Of a stretch of DNA of 64,000 nt, positions 44,071 to 56,512 are shown in pieces (the stretch's first letter is position 1; each line of letters begins with the position of its first letter). This DNA is from Trogon surrucura (Eukaryota > Chordata > Aves > Trogoniformes > Trogonidae). The notes beneath the pieces were generated by a model. It saw nothing but the letters and a program-made list of their open reading frames with translations, was not told the origin of the DNA and did not search any database. The stretch lies in assembly GCA_020746105.1 (NCBI GenBank), contig CM036639.1, forward strand, positions 2,046,001 through 2,110,000, written 5' to 3'. Made by a program: the position numbers and the translations under genes.

Positions 44071-46460
44071 TTCCATCACACAGCACCGTGCACGTCCGTC
44101 CTCGCCGGGCTGTGGTGGCATTATTAACAAACTACAAGAGAAACTTCTTTTATCTGCAAAGCTCAAAGCGTTTACCCCCCATCATAAATATTTTCGTGGG
44201 CGCGCAGATTGTGCCCAGGAGGGAAATGACTTTGTGCCGGGCTCACGAGGCAAAACGATGCCACGGTGAGAGCAGGACCCACCTGCCCACGCCGTGTTTT
44301 ATCAGCGGGGCATGTCCACCTCATGGCGATGGGGTCAAAAGTGAAGCGAGGGGACCTCTCCATGCCCAGGGCAAGGTGATTTATCAGCGGTTTAGAAACG
44401 TCGACCCAAACGGGTCTTGGCTGGTCAAGGACCAAATCCAGCCCAACCTCAAGCTTGTTCAATCCGTAGCCAGTTTTCTGTAGTCAAACAAATTAAGGGC
44501 TCACTAAAAAATGCCACTTCTGTCAAAAAAAAAAAGAAAAAAAAACGGTGCGGGGCTGCAGTGCGCGGCTCTGCCCAGCAGGTCGGGCTGCAGCGCGTCC
44601 CCTCCGCGGATGCGCAAAGGCACCGACGTCCCTCCCTCCCACCGGGATAACGCAACAGCAGATGTCTGAAAGCTTTCTGGGGTGCAAAACCTACTCCTGT
44701 TGTCAGGGTGGGGGGAAACAAAAAGAAAAAAATCAGAGCCCTGCAACAGTTCCAAGTTGTGCAACTCTCGGCTTCGACAGAATAAACCGAAAGGATGCAC
44801 AGAAGCTCAGAGCAGGCTGGGGTTAAATTATTTTCTCTCCCCGTCATGTGGCAAAGACACTTTGTGATTATACAAGACGGCGAATAACCTGGAAATTATT
44901 AATTCATAGACCTTTAATCTGATATGCAGATATTCCAGCCAAAGTCCTCCTGCAACCGGTTGCGGGTTTATTTCTAAAAAGGGGGGAAAAAGAAAAAAAA
45001 AAAAAAAAGGCAAGCAGCGACAACAGAAAACCCAAGTCCTACTCACACACCAAAAAAAGAAGTTTGCAATGTGCAAGACAACTTCAGCGGGGCTGCTCTG
45101 CAAGACAGCAAAGCTCATCCTCACAAATCCAAACAGCTGATGCGGTTGGGGGGAGGCTGGATGTCCCCCTAAACCCAAGAAGCTGCTGAGCTCACACACC
45201 ATCTCTCCCATTACTCCTTATTTTCCAGTCCCCTGCCAGCCCCTCTCTCCTCTCCAGTTTTCTCTTTCTTTTTCTGTGTGCTTGCTCTCTCCCTCCCCCT
45301 CCAGCTCCTCTCTCGCAATCCTTGGCACCCTCTCACTGCACATTCTGCCTCTCAAGTGGGCAGCAGCTCCACAGAACAGCTGCCCGACAGGGGAAGCACA
45401 GCACAGCTCAGCCTTTCTAGGAGCAAGCCTGAAACCCAGCACAGCAGGAGACTCCTATGGGATGTAAACAAGTAAACCAGATTTATCCTTTCTTTTATGA
45501 CCCGGTAACACATCAGTGAAACACAAAGCCCGTCCAACACAAGCCAAACCAGCCTAAAGCTACCACCGCTTCGTATCTCTGTCCGCTAATAAGCGTATTC
45601 CTCGTGAGCCTCTTGGAATAGGGGTCTTCGTTTCAAGGATGGGGATACTGAGACAGAGAAAGGTCACAAACGTGCACTTGGCTTCATCTTTTGAGGTAGC
45701 AGCTCTGGTGGGAACTCAGAAAAACAGCGTCCGTGAAGCCGAGCTCCACACTTATGCAGCCCAATTAGCAAATACAGTCTGAGATCTAAAAAACATCAAC
45801 ATCCTCAGTACAACGAGGACACTACAGGCCAAATAGTTTTGTGTAACATCTACTGCAGTGTCAGTAGGTTCACTGTATTTTCTTGGCCGAAACCCTTTCA
45901 AGGGAACAAGGAATAAACAGAACTGACCCGTGAGGGAGCTGGAGTTTCACGAGCGTATTCCAATGACAAGACACAAGGAGGCTGTCTTGCCCGTATCTGC
46001 AGCAATTTTCGCTGTTAAGAAAAACCAGGAGCGCACAGCCCGGAGCATGCAGCAGAGCGATAAGCACTCCAGGGACCAGAGAAGATGCCCAGTAGGGGTT
46101 ATGATAACGCAAAGGATGATTTTACAGTTGTGTTTCGGGACGGAGCCTGACTAAAAGGCAGAATTACCGCTTTGTAGGTGATTTGGATGGGGTTACTGCT
46201 CCACAAACCAAAGCAAGGGAGAAGTCCTTGTGGGGAGAGCACGGAGAGAGACTCAAACCTCCAGATTTGAGGCAGCTGAAGGGCTCGGAAACCCCAGAAG
46301 CAGGGACCCAATGCTGCATCCCCAGCCACATGGACGCAGAGGGCACCAGGCAACAGGGCACTCCTTGCCCTAAGGGCTCCAAAACATCCTGATGGCCAAA
46401 ACAGAGATTTGACACCCTTTTTCCCCTCTGCTTTTGTGGAGCAGGAGGGTTCTTTACTCA
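44071..46460. other. Gene-free stretch, nothing recognised
   Basis: A-tracts near 44526-44544 and 44990-45008, and a pyrimidine-rich segment at 45215-45320. No supported gene. Confidence 0.35.
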
Positions 46461-46461
46461 C

Positions 46462-46569
46462 CGTGAGGAAGCTCAGGTGATGGTATATGTGAGCACTCTC
46501 GTGCTCTATCCCCAGCGGGGCAATTTCTTGAATGCTCTTGTTCGGCGCGTGCACCGAGCAACGCTTGGG
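46462..46569 (-). CDS. Candidate internal exon, unidentified gene
   Basis: A strong donor (CTCACG|GTGAGT) closes the exon on the minus strand. With the acceptor GCGCAG at 46570-46575 it is 108 nt, phase 0 to 0, 36 codons starting PKRCSVHAPN. That acceptor has a poor pyrimidine tract. A better one (aaatctcag) would start the exon at 46602 in a different phase (141 nt, 1 to 1). The start and frame are therefore unresolved, and neither product is recognised. Confidence 0.22.
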
Positions 46570-47215
46570 CTGCGCCTTCCTCCGAGCACGTTACAATAAC
46601 CCCTGAGATTTCTTTATAAAAAGAAAGCTGCAGCACGTCCCTATTACGCAAACAAGTTCTGAAAACACAGAGGGTTCCTCCGAGAAGGCTCTCCATCCCC
46701 AAAGCTGAGCATCAGGCAATTTAGACAATCCAATAATTAGAGTATTTTATTAACTGACCGAAGCGAGAGCAATAGAACTTGTTAATATTTAACTTACTGG
46801 GGCTCCCCAAACTGCTGTATATTTAGCATCTTTACTGACATTTTTATGCCTCCTTCTTTACGGTGCTTTGCTTTATTCTTAAGAGTCTGGTGGGCTCTGA
46901 ACTTCCCCCGGGGAGGGAAGGACGGGACGCTGCCAAACATGAAGAAAAGGGGCAAGCTCTGCCCCAAGGTGTTACAACTCGGATGGGTTTCAAAGGACTC
47001 GAACACTTTGATTAATGAAGCCGGGATCTCCAAGAAGCACCTAAGTAATCCAAACCAGGAAACACGGCCTCAAGTTTGTAAGAAGTTTTAAATCAATGGG
47101 CTGGTTTTAAAAGGGTTCAGAAAGCCCTCCTCGTTAACCTAATTCTTCTCGATAAAGGTCGTGAAAGTTTTGACGTTCACTGCAGAATAACCCAGGCGAA
47201 CTGGGTTGCTGTTAC

Positions 47216-47263
47216 CTGGTCTTTCAATCCTATTATGAATTCTGCAAGTTCTTCCTTTGCTGG
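47216..47263 (-). CDS. Candidate 48-nt exon, unidentified gene
   Basis: The minus strand reads PAKEELAEFIIGLKDQ, phase 0 to 0, ending at a good donor (GACCAG|GTAACA). The acceptor used is ctttactcggag. A CCAG acceptor four bases further in is an alternative and changes the starting phase. The amphipathic helix-like sequence looks natural, but it is short. Confidence 0.2.
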
Positions 47264-50200
47264 CTCCGAGTAAAGATTGATAGCAGTGAACCCAATTTTT
47301 TATTTTTTAACAAAATGACATGTTTATTCTTGGAGGCTTTTCCCTTTTCCTCCCCTCATTTCATGCAACGAACGCGCCCAGAAAGCAAAAAAAAAGGCCC
47401 CTAACATTTTTGAGAAAGGCAGAAAAGGCCTTTTCTATTTCTTTGTGCTACAGCAATATGAATTTCAAGCGAGGGTAAACATCTCCCCCTTAATTATGGT
47501 GCGCTCACAACCAGTTAAACCTATTTCTGAGCCCTACAGAGCCATGTTCACGGGAGCAACCTGGGTCCAGAGGCTCATCCCAGCCCCATCTCAGGATGAG
47601 GTGTGATGTCAGGACACTCAAGAACTCTGTCAAGTCTTTTGGTCTTTTCTGTTCCAGCCCTTGACCTTAACTCTCTCGTTTTTAAAAGATTTCAAAGCTT
47701 TGTGATAAGGGAAGGGAGGAGAGGGGTGCTTGGTTTCTGGTTTAAACACTCCAAACCCAACAGCAACCAAGTTACGCATCCCTCTTGATTTTCCTATGCA
47801 TGTATGTAAATAAAAATGCAAATACACCTCCATACAGCCCTTCCTGAAGCAGAGACGCTCTCCTCCTACCTACGATTTTCCAAGCAGAGCGTTCTCTCCT
47901 ATAATCGTTACTCCCTTCCAAAATTAGTGCAGCAACACCTTAGGCAGCAGAATAATTTACAATTCCATGTAAAAGCAAAGCTGTGCAGCTGCTCAGGGTT
48001 TGCAAAACTATGAAACGGGAGGGATCTCAATGCAAAAAATACAATGCCTCCACACCGATCAGTTCGCCCGGAATAAAACACGCGTGAAAAGGCAAAGAAC
48101 TGCACGCTCGGAGCTGCAGGAAGCGAAGCTTCAGCCCTGATAAAGGGACCTGTCAGAAGTGTTGATACTAAAGCTTTTCGTTTTCAAGTGAAGGAACACA
48201 TGCCTTTGCGTATATTTGATTTTTCATTCACTAACTCTTGCGTTCCCCACAGCACCCAAACACAGCTTGGGCTTCAGAAGCCGTTCTAACAAAAGTTTTC
48301 TTGTTTTCTTTTTGTCCCTCCGTGTTATGACATCGCGAGGGTTGTAGCTGGCACTCATGCTTACAAAGCAAGGGGAATTCCACGCATGGCGACAGAGTAG
48401 ATATTTTAACAATATGTTACAAATATCGCCAATTGGATATTTTTTCCCCCTCGCGTTTTCAAACACATCATAAATCCAGACCGGGTTTCTGTGCGTGAAC
48501 CCTGCTTACCGCTGAGCTGGAGCCTCTTGGCATGAACGCAAAGAGGGTTTTTTATAAATAAAACTTAGTGAAATCACCACGCACTCCATCAATTCAGGAA
48601 CACTCCGCCTCGGCTTCAAAGGGGATCCTTACAGTAAAGATGGTGCTTTTGCTGCTTTAATGATTTGCTACTTGTACTTGTCATAACTACACGAACCAAA
48701 CACGCAATAGCAGGGAGCAGCAGTTTAGGGAAACGCACAGTTCCGTCTCCCATCCAGCTCCGCTTCGGTTCAGTTCGATAGATTGGAGGCTTTAGAGAGA
48801 AAAAAGCTACTCCATAAATCAGACACTCGAGGCCTTTGTATGATGCCAGTGAACGAAAGAAAGCCCCTGCCTCGGGTACGTGCAGACCTCAGGCACCGCT
48901 ACGACACCCAACCCCAGGAATTACGGGCGACCCGCTCGGCATCTGAGCCGAGAAGGGTTGATAGAGGTAAAAATGCCACAAACTTCATCTAAATAGGATA
49001 TATACTATGAGATAAGCACCCTACTAAGACTTCCCACTTTGTTACTTACTTAATCCTTCCGTGGAACGTGAAGGCTCCCCAATTTTTAAGTCATTTTTAT
49101 CCCAGCTTGTCCCTTTGCCCACCTCCCAGCCAACACATTTATTTTTCCCTACTTCAGGGAAGGGACATTTTCTGGGCTTAAGGCACAAAGTTGGGAGAAG
49201 CTGTAGTTCTGGAATCAATTCCTGGATGCACCTGTAGATGCTCTGGTACCTTAAGCATATTTTCCAAGCCTCAGTTTTCCTAAATCTCACCCATTGGAAG
49301 AACTATCCTCACTCTCTCACGTGTTTGACTGCTTGTGAATATTTTAAGGATCGCTACTACTCAGCAAATGCGCAGGCAGCACATCAGAGAGAACCATTTG
49401 GGTTGAATGCTTGATGGAAAAACAAAAATGTTACCATAAGGCTCAGACATAGTAAATCTGGTTTTACCCATCTATCCGGCGTCGTTCGCTTCAAATTAAA
49501 GTTAAAAGTCCAAGTGCGTCCACCGCGAGGGGTTTATTTTAGTGTGGATGAACGTATGGAAGTTGGGAGCTCTCTGGGTGATGCCAGGCCAGAAGACACC
49601 CCCCGGAGGGAAGGCTGTGGTAGCCCATGGGAGGGTTTGGGGGGACAATTCTTTGTCAGCTGCGAGGGCAGAGCCGTGTTTTCTCCACCCCCAGAGGTCT
49701 GCGCCTTCAAACAGGGTGTTACGGTGACTCGTGCTCCTGACTACCTCAAAATCCAAAACCTCAAAACACAGACACCAATGACTTAATCTAACTCACTTCT
49801 ACCAGTGACTAAACTATCTCTTTTTTTTTTTTTTTCTTTTTTTTTTAACACCATCTTTGCCTGACTTTTGGGGTTGGTAATGGAGAAGCCGGGACACACC
49901 AGGACAACAACATTACTGGGTGCAAAGTCCCATTCCAGCAAAGCCAAACTTCCAGCTCTGGTTTAGCCCCTTTTTCTTCTGCAATCCTTCCGTTTGCATC
50001 GCTCCCTGTCCCTCCACTCCCTTCCCAAGTCCTCACCTCTTCCCTCTGCCTTCCCTCTCCTCCTATCCCAGTTGGATTTCCCTGCAGTACCCCAGAGCTG
50101 CCGGTCGCCGCTCCCTCGGACCGTTCGTTTCTTCTAAACCAAAGCTGTTGCAGAACATTTCCCCTGAGCTGAAAGCGTGAGAAGAGATGGCAACCAGCAG

Positions 50201-52428
50201 GAAAAAAAAAAACAAAAAAAACAGGGGACCCCACTCCTCTCCAGACTTCTTCCTGCCAACTTCCCTTCGCTCTCTTTGCCACGAAGGGGAGGTTGCTGCA
50301 CGACAGCGAGGGTGCGCGTGAGTAAAATATATTAAGTGTATTGAATGCTTCTCGTAGGCAGCCTTCCCTCCTCCAAAAGGAAACGTGAGTCAGCCCACGG
50401 CTCCATTCAAAGAGCACCTATGGGACAAGGCAAAAATACTCTGCAGCTCAACACCGGGGTCAGCAGCATCACTTGAGGGGCATGAACTGGGCACAGCAAC
50501 TCGTCTCACGCTCTGTTTGGTTACATCTTTCTGAAACCCAACTGCTCATCCTCCAAACGAGACCTACGCTCCTGTTTCATACATGTTTCTGCTTGCTGGG
50601 AGGTATCAAGACCGACAGCATTAATTTCAGCCAGTACTGGAAACCAGCAGCTTGGGATAGCTGGAATCACTGAGGTTTGGGTCTTCAGAGAGATTTCTGC
50701 ATGGCTCCGAGGTCAAGGAGCTCACCTGTCTTTGCCAAGCATAAGATTATAATTTTTTCTTTAAAACCAAGCCCTACATTGCAGTTCTCTGGCTCTTCTC
50801 CATCCAACGTGCACCAAGTCCTCATCTCCAGCTCTCCCTCCCCCAGCAAGGTGTCACAAACTAGGGCTGACGCTCTCAAGGTGGTGTCCAAGCCTGTGTT
50901 TTCACTCTTGAGTTGTCCTGTATCCTTAGGACATTTTTTCCAAATGTTATTAGTTCAAGATGACGTAAGGACACATTTGGAGTTATTTTTTTTGCACACC
51001 TGAAGACTCAAATGCTTGCACAGTCATTCCTAGCAGGCATCCGAGGGAGCCAGGCACTTCATTTCCAAATCTACACACAGTTCTACAAGCCAATCTTCCT
51101 AACAGCGCTTAGGCTTCCAGGTCTATAAAAGAACAAAGAGTATTTCAAAAGAACAAAAGCGTCTCTCCCGCACCCTTTGAATTGTATGAACTCTCAAAAT
51201 TTAGGAAAAAAAAATAATCTAATTTTGAATCCTTTTATGTGTTCTAATCCTCTCTCCCCCCCTTTTTTTTTTTAATTTTGAACACAGCTGTCTGTTGTAC
51301 TTTCTCAAATGATGCCAGATGCTGGGTTCATCAACCAAATGCACGAAAACAATGGTTTGAAAGCAATTAGAAGCACCGAGGCTGCACCGAGGCTCATATT
51401 AAAATGTGATAACACTGTTCTAGTGGGAATTGCAACACTGCTGCATTTCTGACATTTCTGTGCTGCCAGACAGACAGGATGTGCTGGAAGTGGGCCCTGA
51501 TCGAGGAGGTAACATACTGGAATTTATTCCTGGAGTAAATGAAGGATTAGCTGAGTTGGAACACTCGCAAGGATTTTTATCACGGCTCCAGCTCCCATCT
51601 TGTTTGAACGCTGGCAGATCCTTCTGCTTGCGCTCACGTATCGCAACCGTTATTTAAGGAAAAAGGATGAACCCACTGAAAAACACACCTTGGCTGCAGC
51701 CTGGTCCTACCCAACACTCCAAATGGAGCTGAGATCCACCACTCTTATCCAGAGTCAGAGGAGCTCCAGGTCAGCTCTGAGCAAATCCAGACCCATCGGT
51801 CGCTCCAAATACACAGAAACCCCCACCAGCTCAGCTTGTGACCTGCAGGCACCCCGGAAAGCTTAAATCATCACCCCTGTTGCCGCAGAAATGAAGATCA
51901 AAGTCATAATCAGCCTCTCCCAGCTTGTTAACAGACATAACAAGAGACGGTCACGGTCTTGAAAACAAATTTACAGCCTGACCATTACTCTACACCTGGA
52001 GGTTGATTCTGTTTCAAGTTCAAGTTAACGTGAAGCAACGAGACAGGAGGAAGCTCACTGAAGGTTTCCCAACAACATCCCAAGTCAATGGTCAGTGGGA
52101 ATACTCTTCGCTTTCTGAACGTTAAGTCTTCTCTGGAGACAGAAGAAAAATTTCCTGGGTTTGTCCAAGACAACACATTTATGTCAGCACCACAGAGTTT
52201 TCTATTATTTGCTCTCAAGAGTAAGAAGAAACAGACTTCTGCTGCTCAGAGCAACGCTAAACCCAACTCCTGCTACAGCTTTGCCCCTTTCCACACGCAG
52301 CCATATACTCAGTTTAAGCTCTTCTCCTTGTTGACTTTGCAAAGAAGCCACCGCACACCCAGCCCTTCCCCGCTCCCCGGGATCACAACAGCCAGAACTC
52401 ACCCTTGCTTCCCCCAGCTTGCACTCAC
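47264..52428. other. Gene-free stretch, nothing recognised
   Basis: T-tract near 49819-49848, A-tract near 50200-50221 and T-tract near 51262-51272. The 190-codon minus-strand ORF at 49845-50417 has no recognisable domain and reads through A/T runs. No RNA genes were seen. Confidence 0.35.
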
Positions 52429-52454
52429 CTCGGGGCAGAAATTCCAACCGGTAC
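52429..52454 (-). CDS. Candidate 26-nt microexon, unidentified gene
   Basis: On the minus strand a long T-tract, then aaattcttttag, leads into 26 nt followed by a consensus donor (CCCGAG|GTGAGT). Joined in phase 1 to the upstream candidate at 58789-58941 it adds TGWNFCPE and ends at phase 0. In another phase it reads YRLEFLPR. Splice signals are strong, but the segment is too short for frame evidence. Confidence 0.22.
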
Positions 52455-52727
52455 CTAAAAGAATTTAAAAAAAAAAAAAAAAAAGCATGCATTATTTTCT
52501 TAATGATTTGTTCCAGCCTGATAAGTGACAGATGGGAGAATTCTACCAGAAGTGGTGCCAGCAAACGGTCCTCACGCATTTTGTGCGAGGAGGTTCGAGA
52601 GGAACTGCAAGAATCCTGCGGAAGAACCTCCTTCGCATCTCCTCCTCTTGAAAAGCTTCCATTAGACCAGAGGTCGCTTTCTCCAAACACGAAGGTTTGT
52701 GTGACCTTTTATTCTGCAGCCTTAAAG

Positions 52728-52765
52728 GCCTTTAAAGGTCCCTTCCAACCCAAACTATTCTTTGA
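52728..52765 (+). mobile_element. CR1 LINE 3' tail remnant
   Basis: 'cctttaaaggtcccttccaa' followed by 'cccaaactattctttga' is the terminal segment of CR1, with a decayed tail. Confidence 0.8.
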
Positions 52766-53627
52766 CTCCATTCCTTGACTGTTCTCCCACCTCCCCTTGG
52801 GGCAGCGCCCGTGCTTCCCATTCCCAAAAACATCCACCACGATCGCTTCATCCCTTCTCACTTCCAGCACGTCTCGGCTTGACATCGGAGTCATTTTAAT
52901 AAGGGAACAGCCCTGGCTGTTGGAAACACATCAAGGACTGGGAATAAACCACAAAGTGACCCATTCACGGCAAGATGAGCAACAAAGGGTTGGTCTATAG
53001 GCATTAGTGGCAAGAATCCAGTACGTAAAAATCCAATCAATTTGTTTCCTCATTAAAAGCTTTCATGAAGAAAATGATTTAACACAAACATTCAAGCTAC
53101 TGACACAGATTAATTAGAAAACAACACCAGAATTCTGATTAAGGGCATAATATTTATTTGACTTGTTTGCTTTGGACCAAAAAAAAAAAAAAAAATTTAA
53201 AAATATGCACAGACAGAAGAAACTTTCCTGGGAGAATGGACTCAGTGATAAACAACAGCTGTACTCTGCTGGGAAGAGCCACACCACTGTGCTTTGTCGC
53301 AAGAATTTCTCCGGGCTTTTGGATGCTCCTGGCAGCAGTCCCCTATTTTTACAACAAGCTCTTTCCTCTCCATCCCCCGTCTTATCTTCGAAGCCCAGAG
53401 AAGTGACACCACCTGCCCAAGGTCAGGGTGGCAGCTCCAGCCTTTTGTTCCCAATCAGCACCAACCCACGCTCAATATTTGCTTTGAGCATCCAAACCTC
53501 ATTCGACATCCGACTGGAGAAACCTCTGCGAGCTGGGCTCAGCCTCTGCTCCCCGAGAGCTTCCTCCTGAACCCCCAAGCGTCGAAATACTTTTGTCTCC
53601 TGAGCAGACAACGACTGCGAGACAAGG

Positions 53628-53665
<38 letters not shown>

Positions 53666-55870
53666 CTTCTTGTTCCGTGAACTTTTGTCTCTTGTGCTTG
53701 AGAGACTGTCCTAATCTCCCCTGAACATGTTTTAGTGATAACATTTACTGCACCAGGACCAAAATGATTTTCTGTCACTTCTAATGCCAGTTCAATAAAA
53801 GTATAAGAGCTTTGTTTCTAACCTCTGTCATTTTTAATACAGTAAAATGGTTTAAAAAAAAAATGTAAAATTGAGTTCCATTTCCTACCGGACAAGCAAG
53901 CCCACGTTAGCTTCACTCTGATCAAATTTAAGGCAAGGGGGAAATACCAAAAAGATGCTTTACTTTTGCGTCTTTTTTTCCAAGCATAAGGAAACAGTCA
54001 AAAATTCTAATCTCATCAGATCAGGATGTGTCTTTAATCTCGTGCTTTGATCATTTTCACCCTGGAAAGGCTTAAGCAGAGAATGAAAGTCAGTTTAAAA
54101 TTTAATCGGGAGCGTGGAGGGGGGGGAAAGATGGTCTTGTTCTTATGGAAGATGAAAGAGTAATGATCTAATTCCTTCATCTGACACCAGCTGCACGAAA
54201 ATCTTGAATAAATTACTTATCTTGAGAGCTTAAAAGGCACCCACATCGATGCCACAGTATCTTGAGCAGGCTCACTCCCAGGATTTTTCTTTCCCCCTGA
54301 TGTTCCATACGTGTCTGAGAGAGGGTGGGAGGAGGAAAGGACAACTTTCAGCATCTGTGTTTCCCCACACCCCTTCCTGTGGGTAATCAGCAAGTTCCAT
54401 TTTCACAATTTTCAGAGGTGACCAGAACATTCTTCTCCTGTTTTTCCTCCATTACCCAAGAAATGCAACTATTGGGGCGAAACACTAATTTTTTGCTGCC
54501 TAGGGTGGGTTCAGATCTATCTCTAGCCCTAAACCACGTTCCGGGGGAGCAGAGGAGGAGCAGCCCAGCCAACAGGAGGTTCCTCATCTTGGGCCATTCT
54601 CCAAGAACACAGAGCTTGAGGGCAACTCTGATTTTTGCTCCCGATTAAGACAGCACTAACTGACAAGCACGTTACAGCATTAACACGCCTGATTTGGGGA
54701 TAACAGGCAGTTACACAACGTTCCGGGCTTCAGCTTTGCAGGAGGTTTACCCTGGAAGTTACAAGTCCAATAATTTCTCACAGCGAATATTAAAAAAAAA
54801 AAAAAAAAAAAAAAATCTTCACACATATTCCCCCTTGAATCACGCAGAGAACCAAGCAGAGACCTAATCCTTATTCAACTGCGTCTTTATTTTGGAGGTT
54901 ATTTACCCTGAGATCTGGTTTGACCTTTTCATTCTTAATGAACAATTTTTAGAGCTCACAAACACCAGGAGTAAAAGCTTCTAATTTGTTTTCTTAACCA
55001 GAGAAAGAGGCAATATATCTGGTTGTGTCTTAACTGTTCCTTTGAAGCATTTTATTAAAATAGCCCCGACCCACCCGTCGCTGGTGGAATCCCCCAAGAA
55101 GAACCAGTTAAGGCAACGCCCAGCGAAGAGTTCTCAGCCAAAGAGGAAGGTCCAATTTACACGAGACCTTAAGAAAATGGAGGGAGATGGGGAAAGCTCT
55201 TGTCAAATGATTAACTGGCTTCAGCAAAACGAGCTCACAAAGGAATCTCTTGAGATTTTTTTCCTGACGTGTTTCGTAAAGCGAGGAACCGACCCAAAAA
55301 TATCTGCTTTCCATTACAAAGCCAAGGCACGAGCGTTGCGCTGCCAACGCTGCAACAAAAGGCATCCTGGAAGTATTTCCCCCCTGCGTGGTTCAAATCG
55401 AGCCACCCAACTCTCTCACCTCATCGGGGCGTATTTTGGGCCAGACAGGAGAAAGCCACAGGCTTGTTCTGCTCAAAACACAAACCGTTCCTCACGATCG
55501 CGTCGCCTTTTGAGGTTACGCGCTCAACAAGCGGACATCAGAGGGGTTTGCTTTGCTGGAAGTGTTTATGTTCTTTGCTCCTGAAAAACATACAGATGCC
55601 AGTCCCAACTCTTCAGCCTCCCGGGAGCCGCGTCTCCAGACGGTCCCAATCAAAATAGTAACTCAAGCGCATCAGCAGACCTTGAAGAGCCACGAGAAAG
55701 GGTAGAAGAAAACAGTGTTGGCACGTTGGAGAAGGAAATCGAGTCACGGAGTAGGCAGGTTTGCCAGAAAGACGGTCCTTGCAGTCTTGAGACAGGAGCA
55801 AAGCCACCTCCTGCCTCCCACAGAGCCAGGGCTTGGTTTTCAGAGATGCCTCCAGGTCACACCAGGACCG
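52766..55870. other. Gene-free stretch with long A-tracts
   Basis: A-tracts at about 53632-53661 (the longest in the window, roughly 30 A), 53179-53194 and 54791-54814. A 180-codon plus-strand ORF at 55042-55584 is basic and non-repetitive but has no recognisable domain or splice context, and its length is within chance expectation. It is not called. Confidence 0.35.
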
Positions 55871-55879
55871 CGATCACAG

Positions 55880-56083
55880 ATCTTGTTCCTCCACTGGTTT
55901 AGAACAGAATCCTGGAATGGCCCAGGCTGGAAGTGACCTCAGAGATGGTTTAACCCAACCTTCCTGTCATGGCCAAGGACACCTGTCAACTAGATCAGGC
56001 AACACATGGGGACCCAACGGGGATCGAACCCGTGACCTTGGTGTTACCAGCACCATGCTCTAACCAAAGCGAGATTAGAACGG
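55880..56083 (-). mobile_element. SINE-like element: tRNA-Ile-type head fused to CR1 3' end
   Basis: Read on the minus strand, the first 75 nt or so (56083 to about 56010) are a tRNA-like sequence. It keeps ttggttagagc, the anticodon arm TGGTG-CTGGTAA-CACCA, and an intact B box GGGTTCGATCCCC. Without a gap it continues into about 110 nt of CR1 3' end (gcctgatctagt, then the ggccatgacagg, gaggtcacttccagcc and aggattctg blocks). This is the known layout of tRNA-derived SINEs moved by LINE machinery, such as the passerine tRNA-Ile/CR1 family TguSINE1 (from memory). No clear target-site duplication is visible, so it is old. Confidence 0.7.
56010..56083 (-). pseudogene. tRNA-Ile-like pseudogene forming the SINE head
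   Basis: The best match is to vertebrate tRNA-Ile(AAT) through the D arm, anticodon arm, variable loop and T arm. The loop CTGGTAA would give a GGT anticodon. The acceptor stem has several mispairs and the A-box region is degenerate, so a functional tRNA gene is unlikely. The B box is intact, which fits descent from a polymerase III-transcribed element. Confidence 0.65.
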
Positions 56084-56445
56084 GCCTCAAGACCATCAGG
56101 TACCCGTGAGGTCTGAAAGCGAGTTCTCCAAACCCCAGCCCTCCTAGCTGCACCGTACGATGGGCTCGTGTTTTCTCAGAGCACCAAGATAATTTGGGTT
56201 TATTCCTCCATTTCCAACCTTTGCACAAAACTCAAGCGGCAGATCTAGCCCCAGCTCTCTGTTGCATGGGAGGAGGGGGGTGTGTGTGTCCACAAATCCC
56301 ATCAATGCCCAGAAATCCAGGAAAATACACGATGGACACCCCCCTCCTCCCGCCCGCTGGCCAGCATCCACTGCTGAAGGAGTCAAACCAGACCCATTTG
56401 GGGTTAGAAGCCAAAATTACCGTCTGAAATCTTACGGTCTGTATT

Positions 56446-56512
56446 ATACTGGGGGGTCAAACTTGATGGCTATAATGGTCTCTCTGCAGCTTTAAAGTCT
56501 ATAAAAGTCTAA
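56446..56512 (+). mobile_element. Ancient CR1-like 3' tail
   Basis: 'gggtcaaacttgatggctat', 'aatggtctctctgcagcttt' and 'aaagtctat' resemble the older reptile/bird CR1 terminus (actagatgacc-ataatggtcccttctggcc-ttaaaatctatg). It is heavily diverged, so the call is tentative. Confidence 0.5.

Noticed and set aside
54754..54937. Two minus-strand GTAAAT/GTAAAC donors with 26-27 nt open segments
   Set aside because: Segments too short and acceptors too weak to separate from chance.
55042..55584. 180-codon plus-strand ORF with a fairly natural composition
   Set aside because: No recognisable domain, opposite strand to the exon candidates, and within chance expectation. Worth one database search.
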